From assembly GCA_025267735.1 (NCBI GenBank), contig CM046298.1:37261264-37325263 (forward strand): a stretch of DNA of 64,000 nucleotides, given 5' to 3'. Below the pieces are notes generated by a model. It did not search any database and had not been told where the DNA came from. It saw nothing but the letters and a program-made list of their open reading frames with translations. The translations under genes were made by a program, and so were the position numbers. Below are positions 32,501 to 47,500 of this stretch, piece by piece (the first letter of the stretch is position 1; each line of letters starts with the position of its first letter). Source of the DNA: Mactra quadrangularis (lineage: Eukaryota; Mollusca; Bivalvia; Venerida; Mactridae).

Positions 32501-35500
32501 ATGTTGTATTTGTTGACTTAATTATTACAAATGCATATATGCATATTATTAAAAGAAATCACAAGTACAAAACAAAACAAAAAGCTTCATATTGGTATTT
32601 TATTATCAAAATAAAAAAATGACACATGTAGGATTATAAAAAACATGGTTTTGCTTGGATAGTTGGAAGAATAATCTGTTCTAAGTTGAATGAAAGTTAA
32701 TGAAAATACAAAAAAGACTCCAGCAGAACTTCTGATCTTTTAAATCTTTTATATGAATGCTGTGCCTTCTTTATATAATTTTCTTACTGTAACACAAAGT
32801 ATCTGATATTTGTTGAATATGCATATCCTGAAATGACATGAAATATAAATTATTCTTAATATGATATGATATTACATAGTGAAAATAAAGTTTATGTTCA
32901 TTTTCTATTTTCAGGCATACTATTTTCAAACAAGTTAAATGAGCTGATAGAGTAAAAAATAACATTTGGGACAAACAGTTCTCTACAGATCAAGTAACAA
33001 CTTTTTGGTGACAAAAACAATGATATACATGTAATATAAACTGATTCTGGAATGTTAGTCAACTTCAATAATGATAAAATAGTATATCTGTATGAATTAT
33101 TTCAATTATAATTTGTATGAAGTATTGTAAGAATTTGTGTAACCAAATACATTTTTCAAAACTTATTTGTGTTTTTCATATTTAAAGTTAATAAATGATG
33201 ATAAAATTCATTTTGTCTTGTGATTTAGAGGGTCCATTAGATAGTCATTTCTTTTATCATTGAAGAGATATCAAAGTTCCTCATTATATTTAGAAAAAAG
33301 CACATATATGTGCCTCACAACTTGATTGAAAGCAAACAAGATAAACATGTTCAGACTAAAAAAATTCAGTATGTATCTGGACCAATGGTTAATCAATCTT
33401 AATGCTGAAATTACAATTTAGATAGATGCAACACTGCTCTTAACTTTTTTTCAACAAAAATAACTCGTGCATTTAAATGTGAGTTTCATGGTAAAGATAA
33501 AATTGAAAGTGTTTATTGATTACTGACAATACTACCTGATTTATTTTTTCAATCAAGAGCAAGATGTAAACACATTATGTATATTTTTCAAGCCTATTGA
33601 ATAATTTTGTCAATTTTTTAGAGCAGTGTTGCATAGATCAGACAATAATACTTACATGAATGAAAAATGCAGCTGAATATAAACCCCACAAACTGTTACA
33701 CAAGATGAGCTATATCTTGCTGCCAGGATTATGCATGCTATTGACATCATCTTACTCCTACAAAAGTAACAATGATATTTAATTATTTATTTAGTGGATT
33801 TAACGCCGTATCAACACAATTAAGGTCATTTCACGGCGTCCAGCGCACCTAACCTAGCTTTCCTGGACCATTGTCTATAACCAGTACTCACCTACCCTTC
33901 CATAAGGCCGGAAACTTCTCCATATTATCTAACTAATGGGAGGAAAATCAACATTATTGTCAAATTTTCATGGAAGGGTATAACTTCCCCGGGTGGGATT
34001 CGAACCCGCACCCCCTCGGGCACGAGTATCCAAATCCTGACGCGCTACCAACTGCGCTATCGATCAGTAACAATGAACAAAATTAACAAATTATTCAATC
34101 AATCTTACAACCATATTAACTTTATGAAATATTATCATTGAACCTGAATGGAATTGAAGATGTCACTTTCAAAGAGAATGCACAAATAATGACGTTAAAA
34201 AATATGTGCAAGTTTGGTTCATGAAAGTCCCACCCCCTTGTTGTTACTTAATGAGAGATAGAGCTATATACATCAGTGACAGTTAATGTTTACTATTTTG
34301 TACTGTGATTACAACCAAACATATCTAGATCAGATGATCTTGACTTCAAATAAACTCATTATTGTTAAAATAAGTATGTTTCATAATAAAATCATAACAG
34401 ACAGTACCCCTCCAGGCTCCACCCCATCAGTATGAACCTGATTCATACGGATCAATCGAGGTATCAATCATGTGAAACATCAATATTATGGTCAGATTTC
34501 GTAACTACTTTTTACTAATATTGCTGCGAATCACAAATAAAACAGACTGCACTACAGAAGGTTCACTTCTAAGTTCTAGGTCTGACCAACCGTGACAAGA
34601 TGGGCGAAATTATTTGGGACGAATCCAACGTGGTTTGGTGAATAAACAAAAATACTCATTTACTCACTATAGTAATACTACATGAAATCGTTACTTACAG
34701 TGTTCAAAAATACTGACACATCCTTAACTTTATTTCTTTACAACCAATCATCTGGTTCTTGAAGTTGAACAACATTGCAAGATTTACAATTCGTCTATCG
34801 TTGAATCTGACTAAGCCCAATCTAGTCTTCAGAGTTTATCAGCGATCATTAATGTTTTTTTATTTAGCAGGTCAAACCCAACTAAAACCCGAAGTTAACT
34901 CAACTATGATATGAAACTACTAAAGGGTCCCAATTCGAAAAAATTGAACTTGGAAGAGACGTTTAAAAATCAAACAATGCCGCCATGTTTACTCACTTCA
35001 GATTCGGGCGAGAGTTTTCTCCCTTGCTTCGTTAGCAACGGACGCCGTATTCAGGGGAGATCAGTCATGTCGACCCTTTGAAAATGGGGGTTTTGATAAA
35101 GAAATTAGGTACCAGACCCCTTTTGGAAGTGTCAACTTTAAAGGTCCATGATCTAATTACATATTATTCTTTCAAATAAGTAAAAGAAACACATACTTTT
35201 AGACCCCCTGTTGAGTTCTACTTTAACACCTACTCTTTGGAATCTATTTGTTAGTAAGTTTTCTAGCCATTTGTACAGTTTGCCCCTAATACCAATGCTC
35301 CATATTTTTTAAGTAGTCTTTTATGAGGTACTTTGTCGAAGGCTGCTTTAAATTCAAGATATATTATGTCGATGTTACAATTTTGGTCGATGGCACTAGT
35401 CCAGTCATCCATGCATGCTAGTAGTTGTGTAGTGCAGAATCTGCCTTTTCTGAACCCATGTTGATATGTAGAAAGTAGATTATTATCTTCTAAGTGCTTC

Positions 35501-38500
35501 ACTATAGCGTTTCTTATAATTTTTTCCATGATTCTGCAGCAGATTGATGTTACACTAATCGGTCTATAATTTTGTACGCAGGGTTTTTTACCGGCTTTGT
35601 AAATTGCTGACACATTAGCATGTTTCTATTGTGATGGTAAAAGGCTTTCATCTAACGATTTCCTGTACATTTTACTGAGTATGTTACAAAGATTTTCTGT
35701 ACATTCATAAATCAACTTGGGATGAATTTAATCAGGTCCTGCAGCTTTTGTAGGATTGATTTCTTTAATTGCTTTCATAGTTATTTTTTTATTTATTGTT
35801 GTGTCTGTGATTATTATATCAGTTATGTCGTCCAAATCAGGGAGTTGGTCATTTTCTACAGTGAATACAGACAGGAAATGATTATTGAGCTCTTCTACTA
35901 TCATTTGATCATCAGTTATCATGTACCATTAGATTCTATTGTATTAATTCCACCAATAGTTTAAGAATTCGATCGAATGTACTTCCAAAATTGCTTTGGG
36001 TTTTGTTTTGCGTTTACTGCGATGAGTTTTTCATACTAATACTTTTATTTCCTAAGCTGGTGAACAACATTGTTCCTAGCGACTTTGTATTCATTGTAAG
36101 TAAAAAGGTTAATGCAGTTTTTGTATTTATTCCATTTTTTTCTTTTTCTTTAATTGCTTTTGATGTCTCAAGATCAATGTATGGGACTCCAGTCTTCTTA
36201 GTAGATTTTCTTGGAATGTTTTGTTCTTGTATATTGGTAAGTGTTTTTGCAAATCTACTCCAGAATGATTGAATTCCTAGTTGCTCTATAGACTTCCATT
36301 TAGATTGTGCTATAAGTTCATTTATTAATGGAAAGTTGGCTTTATTGTAGTTAAGTTTGATGTTAGGGTTTTTATTTATTTCTTTGTGGCAGTTGAATTT
36401 GAACTTAGTACATTATGGTCACTTTTCCCAAGTCCTGGTAAATGGTCAATGTTGTTTACCATTTCAGCTTCATTTGTGAATATGAGATCAAGAAGTGATG
36501 GTAAGTTGCCAGTCCTGTATCTAGTAGGTTCACTAACATGTTGGAATACGTATATGTCTTTTATTGCTTCTACAAATTCCGTTTCAATTTGTTTTTCCCC
36601 TGATGTTGCTTTTATTATTTCCCAGTCAATATTTTTAAGATTAAAATCACCCATAATGAGTATGTGTGAAAATTTTAATGAGTTCATAAATTTTAACATT
36701 TTAATCATTTTTTGGAAATTTTCCCTGCTGCTATTTGGACTTCTGTAGATACATCCAACTAATAATTTATCTCTGTTGTGAAGATTTAACTCAGTCCATA
36801 CACATTCATCAAAATTATCAATAATTTCATTTGTGACTCTTGTTGCTCTGAGTTCCTTTTTTGTATATATGGCAATACCCCCTTTTCCATTTTCATTGAA
36901 AGATATCATATTCTGGTATTGAATAGAGCTCTTCTTGGGTTCTATCAAACATAGTGTTCTTGGGAAATATTTCTGTAATAGTTATGATTGAACAGTTGTC
37001 ATTATTGCTTGAGGCTTTAAGTTCAAGTAATTTGTCCTTGGTGAGACAGTCAGCATTAGTATTTAGTATTTCTATGTTATTTATCTTATTTATGTTATGA
37101 GTTAATAAATTATCGTTTTTAAAAACACAGCTATTTACATTTTCACAGATTTGTTAAAAATACTTATTGGTTTAACTGCTGGTTATGGGACACAGTTGAA
37201 GTATCCAGACTTATACCACCTATTACTGTTTTGTCAACATCTATTGTTCTAGAGTGAATTGTATCTCTATTATTGTCCAAACTAGTTTCATTTGTCAATG
37301 TATCCATTGCTTGTTGGGAGTGGGTGAAGGTATTATTAGTTACAGCATTTGTTGTTGGTTGGATGACAATTCTAGTATTTTGATTTTCTTAAAGCTCTCT
37401 TTTATGCTTTTTTTCTTTCCTTTGTTGTGGTGTGAGATCTTTGAAGATTACAGTTTTGGCGAATTTTGGATCTAGCTTATTTGTGATGTGCTTCGAAATT
37501 TCAAGAAGAAATTTCCTTTGTTTTCTGTCTAGAAGGACGACTTTTAGTACCCTGGTATTATTTTGGTTGGTCTTTTTACCAAGCCTATATGATGTTTCGA
37601 TTTTCAGATTTTCAAAGCCAAGTTTTGATGAGATTTTTTTCATATTATTTTCATCATATTCTTTATTGAGATGACCATTAGTTTCAGACCCTTCTGGTAG
37701 ATTGTATATAATTATGTTTAGTTCACGCCGTCTTCTGTCTTCCATTTCTTTAAAGTTCAGATGTACTATGTTTCTAATTTTATCTTCAATGTTTTCCATT
37801 AGTTCAAGTTTGGCTTCAGCAACCTCTGTTTTGACTTTGTCTTTAACTGTCAGATCTATACGTTTAACTTTTTCTTCAAGTGTTGTAAGCCTTATATCTT
37901 AATTTTCATTCAGTTGGGTTAGTTTTCTATCAATATTTTCTAAGGTTGGTTTTACTTGTTTTCAGCATTTACAGTGGAAGTCATAGTCATCAAGTGCTCC
38001 ACTATTAATTAACTCAGTTACTTTTGCAATAAGACCAGTGCATCTATGGCAAAAATATAGTTCACAGCCTTTACAGTCTAGCCTGTTTGAATCAAGGTCA
38101 TTTTCACATTTAGCACAAGTCATTTGTAATAATTCTGGACTAGACACAAATGTCCTTTTATTTTCAAGATCTTGTCTTGGTCTCTAGTCTCTAATACATT
38201 TGAAGTTACTCCCTCTTATAGGTGACCTATGTAGTTGGTTAGAATATTTTGGACAGTTGGAAGCCATTGTGTAGATAAAATGAAATTAAGTGGCGTTAGG
38301 TGTATTGACTTGTTAACAGAGCACATATAAGCAATATTGTTAATATTTGCTTATTTTTTTCCTTTTTAAGTTACTAGGCAATACTGTCTTTATAAATCAA
38401 CATGAAGTATGTTATGTATATCAATTTTCATTTAAAGTCAGTTGAAAGTCAGTTGACAATGCTGTCATTGTACAACTAGCTTAACGTTCATAGAAAACCT

Positions 38501-41500
38501 TAATAATCAGCAAATCTCTATTTTAAGTTATGATGACAATGCTGTCATTGCACATCAAACTTGACATGGTTAATTGACCTTAATTTTCATTTGTGTATAA
38601 ACATTAATCTTTTACATGATTTTAGTGGTTTATACTGTCGAAAATTTTCAGTAGCCACTTCTTAGCTATTGTGGGTCCCGGATGAACACCATTCAATAGT
38701 ATTCTCGGGTCTAAAGAATATGTTGTCCCTTTTCTTTTCTTGCCACCTCTAGCTATCAGGAAATCTGTGTGAATTTTTGGAGAAATATATTTTAATTTGA
38801 AATTATAGAATCTTATGAGGGTGTTCACAACCTTAACGTGCTCATTTATTGGTTTATCATCTATATTATCTGGGTTGGTGTGTCCTTTTGATTTAAAATA
38901 CTCTCTGGTAAACATATGATGATTGGGGCTGTGCTGGTTTGGTGAATTCCTAGAGACCGCTTCGGTAGCTGGAAAGTCCTGGCCAGTGGTTCAGTGGTTC
39001 AGGAAGCAGTCGTCCAAAGCTTTTTACTACTTTCTATCTTTAAACTATCTACCTCTGTCTTATAGTTTTACTCTACTTTCTAATTCTGCCACTTACACTA
39101 AAACATTATGGTCAATCGTTGACAGTAGTTATGTAGATTCTTAGCTGGCGATTGTCATTGTGTTTTACCTCGCATGATTTGTTTAAGGGATTTAACGATG
39201 ATCGATTATAATCGATAATCTGTCATTTCATTAGAAGTGGGAGACAGTCGATTATGAAGTTTAATAATCTATTATTGCTTATATTAGTTATTCATTTTTA
39301 TTGACAATAAGACTGTCAAGTTTGAATTTATTAATATCACTAGAGAATAAGTATTTCATGGGAATAAAACTCTTCTCAATTAAAAAATGATGATTACATT
39401 TACACTACTACTTTGTTATCGTAAATTATTGAGATCAGTGTTAATGTTTTTGGTCGGCAACATGGAATTCGCCATTACGGGGCAATACATACTCTCTTCT
39501 ATACTGCATGGATACTGAAAATGTCCGAAAATTGATTTTATCATTAAACATAAACAACCGCTAAACCACTAATTAAAGGTTTAATATGCATGTTTTGATA
39601 TTCTATTATATGAAACAAATTCGCTTAAACTTTTTTAAGGTACTGTCATATATTTTCAGAATGAAAACACTGAGTAAATGTTTTGATTATATAATCGCTG
39701 AATCGAAAATGGTTGTTCAATTATTTCCGATGATCGATTATGATTTTTTCCAATTTTGAAACCCAAATTTGTTTACTATAATTATAGCCTAATGTGATGT
39801 TACTGGTTGAAAGTCTGTAAGAGTACCCTCTTGACATCACCTATCCGCCTGCCTGATATTATGAAACAGCCAGCATGTGCTTTAATTGCCTTAACTCCTC
39901 ACAGTGAATAGATTAGCAAATCTGGCACTCTTAAAGCAATGGGAGACCACCAGGTTAGAGTTTGCTGAATACCGAGATGCAAGTTTTAACCATTCAATTT
40001 GAATTACCTCCCTTGCAAAGATGCTTGCTTTTTATCAAATGACAAACTTCAATGATGTGAAAACGTCTTCAAATTCAGAGCAAATAAAACAGATAGATGA
40101 TACAGTTTATGCCAATTTCTGATATCTGTTGTTCGGTATTATAAAAATACATCCTATAGAGAGTGATAGAACATAATGTTCACCCTTGACAAGTAATGTC
40201 AACTGAGGCTAAAGCCTGGGTTGACATAACTTGTCTTTTTCTATGGCCTTATCATGCCGTAGTGCAGATTTGAGGTGGAGCTACACTAAGGCTGAGCTAT
40301 GCAAATACCAATGCAGGTCACAGGGACACGCAGACCCAAGGCCCAAGTTGACATGGAAGCAGTTAACAGAGAGGGATCCCAGAGTATGGAACCTCTCTGC
40401 GATCAACCATCAAGAGAGCGACACCTGGAGATTAGGTGTGAGAAACGCCAGGCTTGCAGCAAGCCAGCTACCTGGAAGGGGGCCCACTGACGTGGATAAT
40501 GACCCCACACATGCACGTTAATCAAAAGTTTGACGATAATGATGATGTCTCAGGTGAACATTTTGATCTATATCTCTGTAGGATGTGATATTTATATAAT
40601 GTTCTTAAGATACCTTGGACATTTTGAAATTAAAAGATTTTGATATTGGCCTTATCATGCTGTAGTGCAGATGTGAAGTGTAGCTACACTAAGGCAGCGC
40701 TATGCAAATGCCCTGTAAAGTTGGACTGCATGTGAAATTGATATTAGGTATCTGTATTTGCCTTTACATGCATGTTGAATTGTTGCTAAAAGACCTCAAT
40801 CTTTGAAAATGAGAACATGTATAACACTCTTTTAATATGTAGCAGCGACCTTATGGACTGTATAAGTGATAATAGTATTATATACATGTTATTTTGTTCT
40901 ACATTTAGGCTTTGAATAGTACTGTCTCACTGAAAACACTTAAAGGAAATGATGAAAGTTCTCATGTTACTGCACAGGGTAAGTTATGTTTTGAAAATTG
41001 GCAATTCTAAATCCGTCTGTTGTTTAGTTTCCACGGAGGGTTGGTTTTCAACCCTTCAAACAATTACCAACCTGTTGCTTTTGCCATGAAAGCTTTAATG
41101 AAATAGCTCATTAATTAGTGTTGATCATGGCATGAACCTTATTATGTTTAAAATATGTACTAAATGTGTCTATTTCAATATTTTGTAATGCTAGGTTTAC
41201 GATCTCCCCGATTAGCCAGAGGCTAAAAAATCGGGGAGCTCTACGATTAAATGGTATACTCCACGTTCTGTTACGCTTCCTTACGAAATCAGCACGTTTT
41301 GTTGCGCTCTACTGCGCTTTGCTACGATCGAGCCCACGATTTGCACCACGTTGTGTTATGCTTGAAGTGCAGAAATGCATTATATCTTTATACTTTTCAA
41401 ATGAAATGTTTGGTAATCTTTGTACAATTTGTTTAGTAATACATCTTCTGCATAAATAACAGTGTTGGATCTTCTTTGCCTGTGAGTTTAATTAACCCTC

Positions 41501-44500
41501 ATCATGCTATACGCGACCACAGGTCGCGATGATCTTATCGTTTTCCCACTGCTGAGCGCGACCTACTGTCGCGATACATATGTTTCCAAGTTACACTCTC
41601 TTATTATCCTCTTATTATGCTTAAAATAGATCGACATCTGTACAAAATTTATTTTATCAAAGGCCAAAATCTAGTTGATGATGTTATTTATTAAAACATT
41701 GTCCAGTAGAAGTTTAATCCAGCCTTACCTGCGAAAAAACAAACTCAATTTCTCCCTAAGTTTTCACAACAATAACAATCATGGCGGCTTATGCAAAACA
41801 ACGATTTTCGTTAGACGATGTTTTAGAGGAATTATTCAAAGATTTTAATTGTTTTGTACAGAAAAAACATAAGTCTTTTTAATTGCTTTTTCATAAATTT
41901 ACTTATACTTAATATCGGTAATGTATTTGTTTACACCGTATGTCCGCAAGCTCCGAAAACGAAAGTAGAAAAACCAAAAGTAGACATTGAAACGTATATA
42001 AAACGCGTTTTCACGTATTATAGGTTTTTTGGTGATTGATTTCCATAATGATGATATTTATTGGTGGCATTTTTATGTTTTCAAGTTTTATAATTCATAA
42101 GTGTTACTGTGAACATGCGTGTATATATGTTGTATATGTAAGAGTGTTTATTATTCAATTCTTAGTTGTGTAAATAAAATTGGAATACTGTGAACATTCA
42201 ATACATACAAAAAAATGCGAGCCATCGGTTAACAAATACATGTATGTAAGTTTTATATTCTAGATACCCAATTAACATAATTGATATGCATGATTTTATT
42301 ATGCTATTCATTTCCTGTCTAAAAATACAATCAATATGCATTAAATGATTTTAACAGCCAGAGTATTGCAAACTTAAATATTGCCACATATTTTCGTTTC
42401 TTTTGTGTCATATGGAAGACTTAAAACAGATGGTTAGATGACAAAAATCAATAAAAATTATATATTCATGTTCTGTATTCTATGTATTTTTCAAGAATTA
42501 TAGGTTATGTTAAGATCAATTCACAATAAAAGATAATTTAAAGCAGATAAACACAACACCTTTCACCAGGACATCCTCTGATCAATATCAGCTTAATTAT
42601 TTTGCAGTGGGGTGGGCTTATCAGTAGTAAGGCATATAGCATGATAAGGGTTAAAATACTTGACTGTCAGTTGACCTCCATAATTATATTTAGAGGCCAT
42701 TATATATTTGTATTACATCAATTTTAAAGGACAACATTTTGTCAATATTTTAGTAAATTTCTGCTAGACTTAAAATTAGAAATGATGTGAATACTACCAC
42801 ATACAATAGTTACAGTTACTTTAGGTATCATATTTTTAGTTAGACATGCACTAGTTACAGTTACTTTAGGTATCATATTTTTAGTTAGACATACAATAGT
42901 TTCAGTTACTTTAGGTATCATATTTTTAGTTAGACATGCACTAGTTACAGTTACTTTAGGTATCATATTTTCAGTTAGACATACAATAGTTTCTGTTACT
43001 TTAGGTATCATATTTTTAGTTAGACGTACAATAATTTCAGTTACTTCAGGTGAAATATTTTCAGTAAACATGCAATAGTTTCATTTACTTTAGGTAGAAT
43101 ATTTTATGTTATACATTCAATAGTTTAGGTTACTTTAGGTAGAATAGTTTCAGTTAGACATACAAAAGTTTAGGTTACTTTAGGTAGAATAATTTCAGTT
43201 AGACATACAAAAGTTTAGGTTACTTTAGGTAGAATAATTTCAGTTAGACATACAAAAGTTTAGGTTACTTTAGGTAGAATAATTTCAGTTAGACATACAA
43301 TGGTTTCAGTTACTTCAGGTTAAATATTTTCATTTCTTGTTGAAACCAGTCAACCGATGTTTAATATCTATGACAACGTGTCATAATAAGAAACAGATTG
43401 GGGCCGTGCCCGTTTGCCTGTATATTGCTCAAACTAACAGTATCTTTTTTGTAAGAATAAGATTAAATTAAAATGATAGAGTGTGATGTTATCACTGCTG
43501 TTCCATTAGCATCTATCATACCATCTTTGTTTATTACATGGGTTCAAATACAAAGTATGTAACTATTGTTCCCTTTGATTGCTGATTTTGTGTAGCAATT
43601 AATAGTCCAGAATAGTCCAGAAAAGTTTTTCAATTTCCTTTACTGTTTGATTCAAATTTACTTAATGTTTAGGTAGGCTAAGGTTTGTAATTGAACCTGC
43701 ATCAAATTTTAAAACTTTCAATAAGCTAAGAATCTTGAATGGCTTTGATGACTAGATGCAAGAAATGCCAACATTCTTAAAGTAACTAATTTGAGATAAT
43801 TGTCACTTGGAGTAAGATTAGGGTGTGAGATAGTTAACAAAAGCAACACTGATTTGCAAGCTTTTAGATATGAGTAAAAATATCAAGTGAATGCTGTCTG
43901 TCATTGCTGATGTGATTTAGAATTTGCACACAAAACATTAACCAAAATAGTTTTATATCTAAAAGAGGCCTAATGCATTCTAAGGTAGGACACTTGGATT
44001 AGAATTACATTTGTAATTCTATAGACTTGAAATAGATTTCAAGATTATCATTGGTAAAGTAGACTAAGTTAGTACTCAAAACCTTGTCCAATATTTTTTT
44101 ATGTCGAAAAGGGGAAATAATAAGTTCAGAATACAAGCTAGATGTAAACATCATGGATTTGACCTAATATTGTTACCATGAAGAAATTTATGAAGTTCTT
44201 AGTGACTCTCTTTATTGGTTGCACAGTTATCATTATAAGTATCATATTAGATAAAATTTGGTGAAAAAAACATAACAAAGACTTAATATTCAAAATAAAA
44301 ATAATTAACTATGAAATTACAAATATCCTGTTTCTTTTATGGTTTTCATACGCCTGTTTTGGAAAAAACGGACGTATTATGTTATGATGTTGTCCGTCTG
44401 TCCGTCCATGGAAAATTGCTTGTCTGGATGATAACTCAAGAAAGGATGTACCTAGGTTCCTCAAATTGTATGTGTGGATAGCCCTTGGGTAGAGGAGGTT

Positions 44501-47500
44501 CCCAGGGTCAAAGGTCAAGGTGACTGGGACTTAAAATATGAAAACCTTGTCCGGATGATAACTCAACAACGACTGTACCTAGGTTAACCAAATTTTATGT
44601 AAGAGTAGCCCATGTGTCTAGGATGTTCCCTATTGGTTTTGGGGCCCCTGGGTCAAAGGTCAAGGTCACAGGGGCATCATGTGGGGAAAAAAAGCGTGTC
44701 CAGACAATAACTGAACAACCAATGTACCTAGGTTCATGAAATTTTATGTGAGAGTAGCCCATGTGTCAAGAATGTTCCCAATTGGTTTTGGGACCCCTGG
44801 GTCAAAGGTAAAGGTAACAGGGGCATCATATTGAAAAACATTGTCCGGACAATAACTCAACAACGACTGTACCTAGGTTCACAAAATTTTATGTGAAGGT
44901 CGCCCATGTGTCAAGGATGTACCCTATTGGTTTTGGGGCCCCTGGGTCAAAGGTCAAGGTCACAGGGGCATCATATTGAAAAACATAGTCCGGACAATAA
45001 CTCAACAATGACTGTACCTAGGTTCATCAAATTTCATGTGAGAGTAGCCCATGTGTCAAAGATGTGCCTTATTGGTTTTGGGGAAACAGGGTCAAATTTA
45101 AACCTTCAACCAGTAGATATCAAATTACCAAGCAGTGACTTCAAATGTTCAATCAATATGTTAATGAGGTCAAAATGGCAAACAATGTAAAATAATGCTA
45201 TATTTAATAAGTTACCGGATATTAGTTCACCAAATTTTATGTGAGGGTAGCCCATGTGTCAAGGATGTTCCCTAACGGTTTTGGGGCCCCAGGGTCAAAG
45301 GTCAAGTTCACAGGGGCATCATATGGACAAACTTTGTCGGGACACTAACTGAACCACCAATGTACCTAGGTTCCCTAAATTTTATGTGAGAGTAGCCCAT
45401 GTGTAAAGGATGTGCCCTATTGGTTTTGGGGCCCCTTGGTCAAAGGTCAAGGTCACAGGGGCATCATATTGAAAAACTTTGTCCGGACAATAACTCAACA
45501 ACGATTGTACCTAGGTTTACCAAATTTTATGTGAGAGTAGGCCTTTTTGTCATGGATTAATATGTTGATAGCTCTTTGGTAGAGGATGTTCCCTTTCGAT
45601 TTGGAGACCCCGGGGTCAAAGGTCAAAGTCACTGGGACTTAATTTATATTGAAACATTTAATAACTCAATAATGACTGTACCTTAGGTTCACCAAATTTT
45701 ATGTAAGGGTAGCCTATATGTCTAGCATATGCCCCTTTGGTTTGAAGTCCCTGTGTCAAAGGTCAAGGTCACACGGAAATCATGAGGAAACCCTTATCCA
45801 ACAACCAACTTTATCTAAGATCACCAAATTTTATGTATCAATACTTTGGGTCAAGGGTGTGAACTTTTGGTTCTGAGGCCCCAGGGTCATGGTCACTAGA
45901 AGTTTGTGTGGGAAAACTTTGTGCCGGTGATAACTCAACCATGGCTGTACCTAGGTTCTCAAAATCTTTGCTTTGGATGGCCCTCCAGTTAAGGATGTGA
46001 CCTATTCTGAGATCCCGGGGTCATTGGTCAAGGTCACAGGGACTTTATATGAGATAGAACACAGCATGGACTGCACACGAGCGTATAATGCCCCGCCCAG
46101 CGGAGCTCTTGTTAGTATTTTAATGCAGTTGCAATTAACTCTACAAGTTCATATTTTATATTTTTGCTTCTGTGATTTTTTTTCAATGTAAGAAGACAAA
46201 ATTAATCTGAAGTTTCTGCCTTAGTCAGCAATGGGATTAAAATGTTAATGTTAGGGTTCTGCCTGTATGTACGGAAGCATGGAGGTGACATGGTCGATAT
46301 TTTTTTCTAACTTGTTCCCACAACTTAAGAGAGTAGGTAATTTTTTTTCTAACTCGTTCCCACAACTTACGAGAGGTGGTAATTTTTTTTCTAACTCGTT
46401 CCCACAACTTAGGAAAGTAGGAATTTTTTTTCTAACTTGTTCCCTCAACTTAAAAGAGTAGGTATATTTTTTTTCTAACTTGTTCCCACAACTTAGTAAG
46501 TTGTTCCCTCAAGATAAATTGACCAATCAGATGGCGTCTTCAAAATCACGCAAAGTTACATCCAGTCGCCATTCGAAAAGTCCATTCGACTTGAACATGT
46601 CAGATTTGTCCGAATTCCTATTATTATGTGGAGTTGTTGGAAAAATGTATTACCTCTCCTAAGTTGTGGGAACGAGTTAGAAAAAAAATTACCTACTCTC
46701 CTAAGTTGTGGGAACAAGTTAGAAAAAAATTATCACCTCTCGTAAGTTGTGGGAACAAGTTAGAAAAAAATATACCTACTCTTCTATGTTGTGGGAACGA
46801 GTTAGAAAAACATTTACCTACTTTTCTAAGTTGTGGGAACAAGTTAGAAAAAATTTTACCCACTTTCCTAAGTTGTGGGAACGAGTTAGAAAAAAATATA
46901 CCTACTCTTCTAAGTTGTGGGAACAAGTTAGAAAAAAATATACCTACTTTTCTAAGTTGTGGGAACGAGTTATAAAAAAAATATCAACTCTCCTAAGTTG
47001 TGGGAACAAGTTAGAAAAAATATCGACCATGTACCTCCATGCTTCCTAATGTATGTCATATACTTCTTGTTTAGATAGTTCCCTAATCATGGGGCTGTAG
47101 GAACCTTGTGGATACTGTCTCCTAATTAAGTTTGCAAATTAGGATACCTGTATAATAAGCAAATACTTATATCCCATAATAATGCCTCAAAATGTGTTTA
47201 ACTTTAATCACTTATATGGTTCTATTTTAGATCTGTATTACTTTTTTCGGCGCAGCTGTCTAAGCCAACTTTTGACATATATTTTAACCAATACAAGTTG
47301 CTTTATCATAGCTGTTTGTCCAATGAAAATCCTTTTCGGCATAAAGAAATGGATAAATCACATGACTTCATTGACTATTTGTGATAAACAGGTGCGTAGC
47401 GCGTACAGTAGCTGCTGACTATTTATTCTGTGTATAATGAGTGACTCACTATGCTAATTGATCACAAATTTGTTGTGGTACGCCCCTTGCGGTATAACTA

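Larger units (their letters stand above)
29930..38300 (-). mobile_element. CR1/Jockey-like LINE with PHD-finger ORF1, split
   Basis: Minus-strand LINE. ORF1 starts at 38,267 with a PHD-like finger (C-x2-C...C-x2-C...C-x2-C at 37,962-38,147). An L1-ORF1-like RRM region follows (RRRELNIIIYNLPEG, 37,389-37,799). ORF2 has an endonuclease (36,376-36,948: GGIAIYTKKE, IYRSPNS, IMGDFN, KSDHNVL) and an RT (35,263-35,922, NYRPISVTS, QHGFRKGR, FKAAFDKVPH). The RT is interrupted by the element at 30,930-35,222 and resumes at 30,900 (GGVPQGSVLGP, FADDTKLY, LVRPHLEYA) to a C-terminus near 29,985. Many frameshifts; inactive. Confidence 0.85.

Noticed and set aside
42742..43071. 109-residue repeat protein on the minus strand
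   Set aside because: A 45-bp minisatellite unit keeps the frame open; no conserved start or context.
44906..45190. 94-residue frame
   Set aside because: It lies in the tandem core repeats of the 44.3-46.1 kb element; only one of about ten similar units is open.
46628..46975. 115-residue Lys/Cys/Leu repeat protein
   Set aside because: It is the translation of the about 46-bp units of the foldback arm; similar frames occur on the other strand.
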